In this document: piece after piece, positions 56,242 through 64,000 of the stretch
Layout: every line of letters begins with the position of its first letter
Position numbering within the stretch: the stretch's first letter is position 1
Assembly (NCBI GenBank): GCA_016710465.1
Contig: JADJVS010000012.1
Coordinates: 1-64,000 of the forward strand
Direction of reading: 5' to 3'
From: Sulfuritalea sp.
GTDB taxonomy: Bacteria; Pseudomonadota; Gammaproteobacteria; Burkholderiales; Rhodocyclaceae
Length of the DNA stretch: 64,000 bases
Position numbers and translations under genes: made by a program
Notes under the pieces: model-generated
What the model saw: the letters and a program-made list of their open reading frames with translations, nothing else
Databases searched by the model: none
What the model was told of the DNA's origin: nothing

Positions 56242-56608
56242 GCGATAGCTTCCCGTTTTGCGATGCACCGACAGAGCCGGCTTGGCTGGGCTGGTCGTCG
56301 CGACGCTTCCAAGTGGAATATTAGCAGCGTTACCGTCAATGCCTGAATTTCGGTGGCTACTGATCGGTACGTCGAATCTGGTGAGTCTTTCATCCTCGAA
56401 CGCTGAATGCCGGGCGCGCGCCACGAAAGTCGGCGCCGGCGACACGGCGCTCCCCGCATCGCAAAAAGCCCGATTGGACGATTCGATCGGCACCGATAGC
56501 CCGCGCCTATTCAATCGATTTCAACAATCAATTAGACGATGGCGATTGCGATAATTAATATTCACTCCATCGCAGCAAATCATCTCAACCACCCCAAGGA
56601 GCCACACC
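56242..56608. other. Intergenic region between hsdR and ahpC
   Basis: 367 bp between divergent genes. It must hold the promoters of both. The hsdR-proximal part is open in the hsdR frame but looks non-coding. The ahpC-proximal 80 bp is markedly AT-rich and contains the inverted repeat described at 56537. I see no RNA gene. Confidence 0.6.
56537..56572. promoter_or_regulatory. Inverted repeat upstream of ahpC, possible OxyR-type site
   Basis: CGATGG (56537-56542) and CCATCG (56567-56572) flank an AT-rich centre (ATAATTAATATT), 37-72 bp before the ahpC start. OxyR binds spaced dyads at such places, but the ATAG/CTAT half-sites are not clear, so the regulator is open. Confidence 0.35.
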
Positions 56609-57178
56609 ATGAACGCATCGCTGATCAACACCGAAATCCTCCCCTTCAAGGCCACCGCCTTCCACAACGGCAAGTTCGTTCCCGTCACCCAGGACGACCT
56701 CAAGGGCAAGTGGTCCGTGGTGTTCTTCTACCCGGCCGACTTCACCTTCGTCTGCCCGACCGAGCTGGGCGACCTCGCCGACCACTACGCCACCTTCAAG
56801 TCGCTGGGCGTCGAAATCTACGCCGTATCGACCGACACCCACTTCACGCACAAGGCCTGGCACGACACCTCCGAGACCATCGGCAAGATCAAGTACCCGA
56901 TGATCGGCGACCCGACCGGCGCCATCACCCGCAACTTCGGCGTGATGATCGAGGAAGCCGGCCTGGCCGAACGCGGCACCTTCGTCATGGACCCGGCGGG
57001 CAAGATCCAGATCATCGAGATCAACGCAGGCGGCATCGGCCGCGACGCGATGGAGCTGCTGCGCAAGGTGCAGGCCGCCCAGTACGTCGCCAGCCACCCG
57101 GGCGAAGTCTGCCCCGCCAAGTGGAAGGAAGGCGAAGCCACCCTGGCGCCGTCGCTGGACCTGGTCGGCAAGATCTAA
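56609..57178 (+). CDS. ahpC: Alkyl hydroperoxide reductase subunit C
   Basis: A 189-residue typical 2-Cys peroxiredoxin reducing H2O2 and organic peroxides. The peroxidatic Cys is C49 in DFTFVCPTELG and the resolving Cys is C168 in GEVCPAKWKEGE. Length is close to E. coli AhpC (187). A hairpin follows its stop, and its reductase ahpF starts 110 bp downstream. AAGGAG lies 8-10 nt before the ATG. Confidence 0.97.
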   Translation: MNASLINTEILPFKATAFHNGKFVPVTQDDLKGKWSVVFFYPADFTFVCPTELGDLADHYATFKSLGVEIYAVSTDTHFTHKAWHDTSETIGKIKYPMIGDPTGAITRNFGVMIEEAGLAERGTFVMDPAGKIQIIEINAGGIGRDAMELLRKVQAAQYVASHPGEVCPAKWKEGEATLAPSLDLVGKI

Positions 57179-57189
57179 ACAGCCTTCAA

Positions 57190-57214
57190 CCCGCCCCATT
57201 GAACCCGGGGCGGG
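57190..57214 (+). terminator. Hairpin between ahpC and ahpF
   Basis: Perfect 8-bp arms CCCGCCCC (57190-57197) and GGGGCGGG (57207-57214), 12 bp after the ahpC stop. No T-run. It probably lowers ahpF relative to ahpC or protects the ahpC 3' end. Confidence 0.6.
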
Positions 57215-57287
57215 ATTGCAGCGCCAAGCGGCGCCGGGCCACAAGTCCCAGCCGCTTGCCAGTGCAATCCCAACCGAGGAAAAAATC

Positions 57288-58889
57288 ATGCTCGACGCCG
57301 CCATCAAGACCCAGCTTTCCGCCTATCTGGAAAAGCTCCAGACGCCCATCGAACTCGTCGCCTCGCTCGACGCCAGCGACGCCGCGCGCCAGATGCGCGA
57401 ACTGCTGGCCGACATCGCCGCGCTCTCGCCCAAGGTCAGCGTGCGAATTGACGATGGCAACGATGCCCGCAAGCCGTCGTTCTCCGTCGGCCGTCTGAAC
57501 GAAGCCGCGCGCATCCGCTTCGCCGGCATCCCGATGGGCCACGAATTCACTTCGCTGGTGCTGGCCCTGTTGCAAACCGGCGGCCATCCGCCCAAGGTCG
57601 ACGCAGCGGTGATCGAACAGATCAAGGGTCTCGGTGGCAAGTTCCGCTTCGAGACCTACATCTCGCTCTCCTGCCACAACTGCCCGGACGTGGTGCAGGC
57701 GCTCAACCTGATGGCCGTGCTCAACCCCGGCGTCGAGAGCGTGATGATCGACGGCGCGCTGTACCAGGACGAAGTGAGTGCACGCCAGATCATGGCCGTG
57801 CCGACGGTGATGCTGAACGGCGAGCCCTTCGGCCAGGGCCGCATGACGATCGAGGAAATCCTCGCCAAGGTGGATACCGGCGCCGCCGCCCGCGATGCCG
57901 AAAAGCTGAACGCCAAGGACGCCTACGACGTGCTCGTCGTCGGCGGCGGCCCGGCCGGATCGGCGGCGGCGATCTACGCCGCGCGCAAGGGCATCCGCAC
58001 CGGCGTGGTGGCCGAGCGTTTCGGCGGCCAGGTGCTCGATACCCTTTCGATCGAGAACCTGATCTCGGTGCCGCACACCGAAGGGCCGAAGCTCGCCATG
58101 GCGCTGGAACAGCACGTCAAGCAATACGAGGTCGACATCATGAATCTGCAACGCGCCGAGGCCCTGGTCCCGGCCGGCGATGACGGCCTGGCGCAGGTGA
58201 AGCTTGCCAACGGCGCCACGCTCAAGGCGAAAAGCGTGATCCTCGCCACCGGCGCGCGCTGGCGCGAGATGAACGTGCCCGGCGAAAAGGAATACAAGGC
58301 CAAGGGCGTCTGCTTCTGCCCGCACTGCGACGGCCCGCTGTTCAAGGGCAAGCGCGTGGCGGTGATCGGCGGCGGCAACTCGGGCGTCGAGGCGGCGATC
58401 GACCTCGCCGGCATCGTCAGCCATGTCACGCTGCTCGAATTCGACAGCAAGCTGCGCGCCGATGCCGTGTTGCAGGCCAAGCTCGGCAGCCTGCCCAATG
58501 TCACCATCATCACCAGCGCGCTGACCACCGAGGTCACCGGCGACGGCGAAAAGGTGAATGGCATCGTCTATCAGGATCGCGTCAGCGGCGCCACGCAGCG
58601 CGTCGAGCTCGAAGGCATCTTCGTCCAGATCGGCCTGCTGCCCAACACCGACTGGCTCAAGGGCACCGTCAAGCTCTCGCCGCGCGGCGAGATCGAGGTC
58701 GATGCGCGCGGCCAGACTTCGCTGCCCGGCGTCTTCGCCGCCGGCGACGCGACGACCACGCCCTACAAGCAGATCATCATCGCCATGGGCGACGGCGCGA
58801 AGGCATCGCTTTCCGCCTTCGACCACCTGATCCGCAGCCCGGCGGTGACTCCGGCCGCCACAGTTGTTGATTTGGGTCAGCCCGCCTGA
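57288..58889 (+). CDS. ahpF: Alkyl hydroperoxide reductase subunit F
   Basis: A 533-residue NADH-dependent flavoprotein that recharges AhpC. Its N-terminal double thioredoxin fold has the CxxC pair in SCHNCPDVVQ. The reductase part has GGGPAGSAAAIYAARKG, the second redox pair in FCPHCDGPLF, GGGNSGVEAAIDLA and a C-terminal GVFAAGDATTTPYKQIIIAMGDGAKA (quoted in parts). ATG at 57288 follows GAGGA and gives the family N-terminus. Confidence 0.97.
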   Translation: MLDAAIKTQLSAYLEKLQTPIELVASLDASDAARQMRELLADIAALSPKVSVRIDDGNDARKPSFSVGRLNEAARIRFAGIPMGHEFTSLVLALLQTGGHPPKVDAAVIEQIKGLGGKFRFETYISLSCHNCPDVVQALNLMAVLNPGVESVMIDGALYQDEVSARQIMAVPTVMLNGEPFGQGRMTIEEILAKVDTGAAARDAEKLNAKDAYDVLVVGGGPAGSAAAIYAARKGIRTGVVAERFGGQVLDTLSIENLISVPHTEGPKLAMALEQHVKQYEVDIMNLQRAEALVPAGDDGLAQVKLANGATLKAKSVILATGARWREMNVPGEKEYKAKGVCFCPHCDGPLFKGKRVAVIGGGNSGVEAAIDLAGIVSHVTLLEFDSKLRADAVLQAKLGSLPNVTIITSALTTEVTGDGEKVNGIVYQDRVSGATQRVELEGIFVQIGLLPNTDWLKGTVKLSPRGEIEVDARGQTSLPGVFAAGDATTTPYKQIIIAMGDGAKASLSAFDHLIRSPAVTPAATVVDLGQPA

Positions 58890-58947
58890 TCCGCAAGCGG
58901 GTAGCGTTACATTCAGAAGTCATTTCAATCCACATGGGAGAAACGTC

Positions 58948-59439
58948 ATGAAAAAGACCACCAAAGTCGCCAAGCTCGACATCGGCATCACCGACAAGGA
59001 CCGCAGCGCCATCGCCCGGGGCCTCTCCGGCCTGCTGGCCGACAGCTACACGCTCTACCTGATGACGCACAACTTCCACTGGAACGTCACCGGGCCGCAG
59101 TTCAACAGCCTGCACCTGATGTTCATGGGGCAGTACACCGAGCAGTGGAACGCGCTCGACCTGATCGCCGAACGCATCCGCGCCCTGGGCCATCCCGCCC
59201 CCGGCACCTACAAGGAATTCGTCAAGCTGGCAACGATCAAGGAAGTCGAAGGCCAGCCGAAGGCCATGGACATGGTGCGCCACCTGGTCGCCGCGCAGGA
59301 AGCCACGGCGCGCACCGCGCGGAAGCTGTTCCCGCTGGTGGACAAGGCCAACGACCAGCCGACCGCCGACCTGCTGACGCAGCGCATCGAGGTGCATGAG
59401 AAGACGGCCTGGATGCTGCGCAGTCTGTTGGAAGAGTAG
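58948..59439 (+). CDS. dps: Dps-family DNA-binding ferritin
   Basis: A 163-residue subunit of the 12-mer that stores iron and protects DNA under peroxide stress. Ferroxidase residues at the dimer interface are visible in HNFHWNVTGPQF and QWNALDLIAERIRALG. A Lys-rich N-terminus (MKKTTKVAKL) could bind DNA. GGGAG lies before the ATG at 58948. It lies 58 bp after ahpF and 34 bp before katG, forming a peroxide-response group. Confidence 0.95.
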   Translation: MKKTTKVAKLDIGITDKDRSAIARGLSGLLADSYTLYLMTHNFHWNVTGPQFNSLHLMFMGQYTEQWNALDLIAERIRALGHPAPGTYKEFVKLATIKEVEGQPKAMDMVRHLVAAQEATARTARKLFPLVDKANDQPTADLLTQRIEVHEKTAWMLRSLLEE

Positions 59440-59473
59440 TCGCACACCCATCATTTGCCACAAGGAGAACGTC

Positions 59474-61642
<2,169 letters not shown>

Positions 61643-61663
61643 GGCAGGCCACCTTGGCACCAT

Positions 61664-61701
61664 CCAGCGGTAAACTGGGTATCCGTACCGTTTACCGCTG
61701 G
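61664..61701. terminator. Perfect 12-bp inverted repeat after katG
   Basis: CCAGCGGTAAAC (61664-61675) and GTTTACCGCTGG (61690-61701) around 14 nt whose ends GGTA/TACC can also pair. It begins 22 bp after the katG stop. No T-run; it could be an atypical terminator or an operator for the small gene at 61725. Confidence 0.5.
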
Positions 61702-61724
61702 CGCTTCATCGCCAGGAAACCGCC

Positions 61725-62042
61725 GTGACACCTTCGAAACAGGAACTTCAGGACAAAGCGAAACACTTCGCCAACACGGTATTCGTGATCGGCGCGGGTG
61801 TGATCATGTTTTCCGCGTCGTGGCTGCAGCCCTACACGATGAAGTGGCTGGGGGGCGCAACGGGGGAACAGCTTCCGTTCATCGCCGGCACGCTGCTGAT
61901 CGTCATGCTGGCCATGAAACGGCCGGCCTTCGCGCTGTTCGCGCTGGAACGGCAGTGCCGGAAATACGGCCACGCCATGCGTGAAGGCTCGCCGACTTGC
62001 GAGCGTTGCTTCCAGAAAGTCGGCGACGGCGGGGCTTCCTGA
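61725..62042 (+). CDS. Small membrane protein with C-terminal Cys pair
   Basis: A 105-residue protein starting at GTG 61725. It has two TM helices (FVIGAGVIMFSASWLQPYTM, QLPFIAGTLLIVMLAM) and a short cytoplasmic tail with CRKYGHAM and CERCFQKV, which could bind a metal. I do not recognise the family. It stands alone between katG and the convergent copZ-copA genes. Confidence 0.65.
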   Translation: MTPSKQELQDKAKHFANTVFVIGAGVIMFSASWLQPYTMKWLGGATGEQLPFIAGTLLIVMLAMKRPAFALFALERQCRKYGHAMREGSPTCERCFQKVGDGGAS

Positions 62043-62054
62043 AGCGCGTATCCG

Positions 62055-62267
62055 CTACGCGGCGTCGAATCCGGCGTCCTCGATCACGGCTTTGAGCCGG
62101 TCGCGCGTCACCTTCCCGGCGTCATACTCGACCACCGCCTGCTTCAGCTCCAGCGAGACCTCCGCCTTGGCCACGCCCTCGAGCGCGGTGAGCACGCCGG
62201 TCACGCTTTTCACGCAGCCGCCGCAGGACATGCCGTCTACCTTGATCGTCGTCGTTTCCATGTTCAA
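62055..62267 (-). CDS. copZ: Copper chaperone CopZ (heavy-metal-associated domain)
   Basis: A 70-residue ferredoxin-like HMA protein with the metal site GMSCGGCVKSV and the usual GVAKAEVSLELKQAVVEYD continuation. It ferries Cu(I) to the P-type ATPase encoded immediately upstream, whose stop overlaps its start by 4 bp. ATG codons at 62267 and two codons later are both possible starts. Confidence 0.92.
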   Translation of the reverse strand: MNMETTTIKVDGMSCGGCVKSVTGVLTALEGVAKAEVSLELKQAVVEYDAGKVTRDRLKAVIEDAGFDAA

Positions 62268-64000
62268 TCCTTGTTGGGTTTCCAGCGGCGCAGCAGCAGC
62301 GAGTTGCTGACCACCGACACCGAGCTTGCCGCCATCGCCGCGCCGGCGATCACCGGGTTCAACATGCCCAGCGCCGCGAGCGGGATGCCGAGCACGTTGT
62401 AGATGAAGGCGAAGAAGAGATTCTGCCGTATCTTCGCCAGCGTCGCTCGCGACAGCGAAATCGCGTCTGCCACGCTGGCAAGGTCGTCGCGCATCAGCGT
62501 CACGTCCGCCGCCTGCATGGCCACGTCGGAGCCCGCCGCCATGGCGAAGCTGACGTCGGCCGCGGCCAGCGCCGGTGCATCGTTGATGCCGTCGCCGGCC
62601 ATGCCGACCAGACGGCCGCCGGACTTGAGCCGATTGACGGCCTCGGCCTTGCCCGCCGGCAGTACCTCGGCTTCAAAGCGTGATATGCCGGCCTGCTGCG
62701 CAATGGCCTTTGCGGTGCCGGCGTTGTCGCCGGTAAGCATCACGACCTCGACACCAAGCCGGCCGAGGCGAGCAACGGCGGCAGGCGACGTGGCACGCAG
62801 CGGATCGGCGATGCCGATGAAGCCGAGCAAGGCATCGTCGGCCACCACCGCGACCACGCTGCGACCCGCCTGCGCCAGTTCGTCCGCCTGCGGCGCCGAA
62901 TGGCCATGCTCCTTCAGCCAGGTCACCGAGCCCAGTTGCACGCGCCGGCCGTCGACTTCGCCGGCGAGGCCGCGACCGGCGGTTGTCACGACGTTCTGCG
63001 GCGTTGCCAGCGCAAGCCCGTCCGCCTTGGCGCGCGCCACGATGGCGGCGGCGAGCGGATGCGTCGAGCCCTGTTCGAGGCTGGCCCCGAGGCGCAGCAA
63101 ATCCGCCGTATTGCCAGCGCCGACTCTTGCTACATCCGTCACCACCGGCCGCCCTTCGGTCAAGGTCCCGGTCTTGTCCACCACCAGCACCTTCAGCTTC
63201 TCGGCCATTTCCAGCGCCACGGCGTTGCGGATCAGCACGCCGGCTTTGGCTCCCCTGCCCGGTGCCGACCATGATCGCCGTCGGCGTCGCCAAGCCCAGC
63301 GCGCAGGGGCAGGCGATCACCAGCACCGCCACGGCATTCACCAGCGCCTGGGTGAAATCACCGGCCAGCGCCCACCAGGCGACAAACGTCAGCAGCGCGA
63401 TGGCCACCACCACCGGCACGAAGATCGCCGCCACCTTGTCGGCCAGGCGCTGCACCGGCGCCTTCGAACCCTGCGCCTCTTCCACCAGGCGGATGATGCC
63501 GGCCAGCAAGGTGTGGCTGCCGACGCCGGTGGCACGGCAGCGCAGCAGGCCGTCGCCGTTGATCGTGGCGGCAAAGACGCGGTCGCCCGCAGCCTTGGTC
63601 ACGGGCAGGCTCTCGCCGGTCAGCATGGATTCGTTGGCCGAGGATGCGCCGTCGATCACCTCGCCATCGACCGGCATCGCCTCGCCGGCGCGGACAACGA
63701 AAACATCGCCGGGAATCAGCGTCGCCACGGGCACGTCGACCAGTTGCACGGCTTCGCCGGCCTTGCGCTCGACGCGCGCGGTCTGCGGCTGCAGTTTCGC
63801 CAGCGCCTCGATGGCCGACGAGGTCTTGGCCTTGGCCCGGGCTTCGAGGATCTTGCCCAGCAGCACCAGCGTGATCACCGTCGCCGAGGCCTCGAAATAG
63901 ACATGGTGGAGATGCAGGTCGGCCACGGTGACGACGACGCTGTAGGCCCAGGCCATGCTCGTGCCCAGCGCGACGAGCACGTCCATGTTGCCGGCGCCGC
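62264..64000 (-). CDS. copA: Copper-translocating P-type ATPase, 3' part, with a frameshift
   Basis: Inner-membrane Cu(I) exporter cut off by the right edge, so the N-terminal HMA domain and first helices are missing. Seen are TGES (MLTGESLPVTK), the ion site VIACPCALGLATPTAIM, the phosphorylation site DKTGTLTEG, the nucleotide-site HP (STHPLAAAI) and MAGDGINDAPALAAADV. Between CPC and DKTG the frame shifts: read without one extra base near 63251 (gggagcc for ggggcc) the family sequence GTGQGAKAGVLIRNAVALEMAEKL is restored, quoted as the corrected version. So either the base is a sequencing error or the gene is inactive. The dispersed 17-mer lies at 63113-63129 in a variable loop. Confidence 0.9.
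63118..63129 (+). repeat. Dispersed CGCCGACTCTTG motif, copy 6 (inside copA)
   Basis: Exact match on the plus strand, extending to GCCAGCGCCGACTCTTG. On the copA strand it encodes ARVGAGN in the variable loop after the TGTLTEG motif. Confidence 0.6.

Noticed and set aside
56242..56514. N-terminal extension of hsdR by 91 codons
   Set aside because: The added residues show no HsdR similarity, and the family N-terminus (LTEADIRTKF) begins right after the chosen TTG start.
57186..58826. 546-codon minus-strand frame opposite ahpF
   Set aside because: Shadow of ahpF, which has full flavoprotein motifs on the plus strand.

Overview
The window is high-GC DNA from a proteobacterium. Its gene content (ESPR-type TpsA signal, nadE-glnB pair, FtrABCD-type iron uptake, NnrS, OxyR-type peroxide cluster) looks most like a betaproteobacterium, perhaps Rhodocyclales or a relative. 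That placement is inference from protein style; no rRNA or tRNA was seen to confirm it.

Layout. (1) 1-24.1 kb, all on the minus strand: a two-partner secretion exoprotein (tpsA) whose body is about 30 tandem copies of a 441-bp unit running off the left edge, its outer-membrane transporter (tpsB), a Sel1-like lipoprotein-sized secreted protein, a Tat-exported caspase-fold protein, a caspase fused to a formylglycine-generating-enzyme-like domain, and a CHASE2 adenylate/guanylate cyclase. This is the most unusual locus here. (2) 24.2-28.6 kb: housekeeping genes trxB, smr, glnB, nadE and ppa. (3) 28.6-48.6 kb, all on the plus strand: a long iron-acquisition island. It holds hemP-bfd-bfr, an FtrA/cupredoxin/FTR1/FtrD Fe(II) uptake set with a porin and an extra membrane protein, a DUF2325 protein, tonB-exbB-exbD, two TonB-dependent receptors, a DUF1513 protein, an SsuABC-type ABC importer and nnrS. 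Three Fur boxes mark it as iron-repressed. (4) 48.7-56.2 kb, minus strand: a Type I restriction-modification locus (hsdR, hsdM, hsdS) carrying a toxin-antitoxin pair between hsdR and hsdM and an unknown 300-aa gene translationally coupled to hsdS; a broken AAA-ATPase lies next to it. (5) 56.6-61.6 kb: peroxide defence (ahpC, ahpF, dps, katG). (6) 61.7-64 kb: a small membrane protein, then copZ and the 3' part of a copper P-type ATPase running off the right edge.

How they work together: regions 3, 5 and 6 form a metal and oxidative-stress block (iron import, iron storage in Bfr and Dps, peroxide removal, copper export). Region 4 is a defence island. Region 1 looks like a surface or secreted giant-protein system with its own protease and cyclase genes.

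Data quality: single-base indels interrupt tpsA many times (the same homopolymer sites in several repeats) and also the ABC ATPase and copA. Sequencing or assembly error is a serious possibility for all of them. Several short dispersed sequence families (a 12-17 nt motif in seven places, a CAGCCAGC leader motif before iron genes, a G/C-rich hairpin element) are not explained by the genes and are listed as findings.
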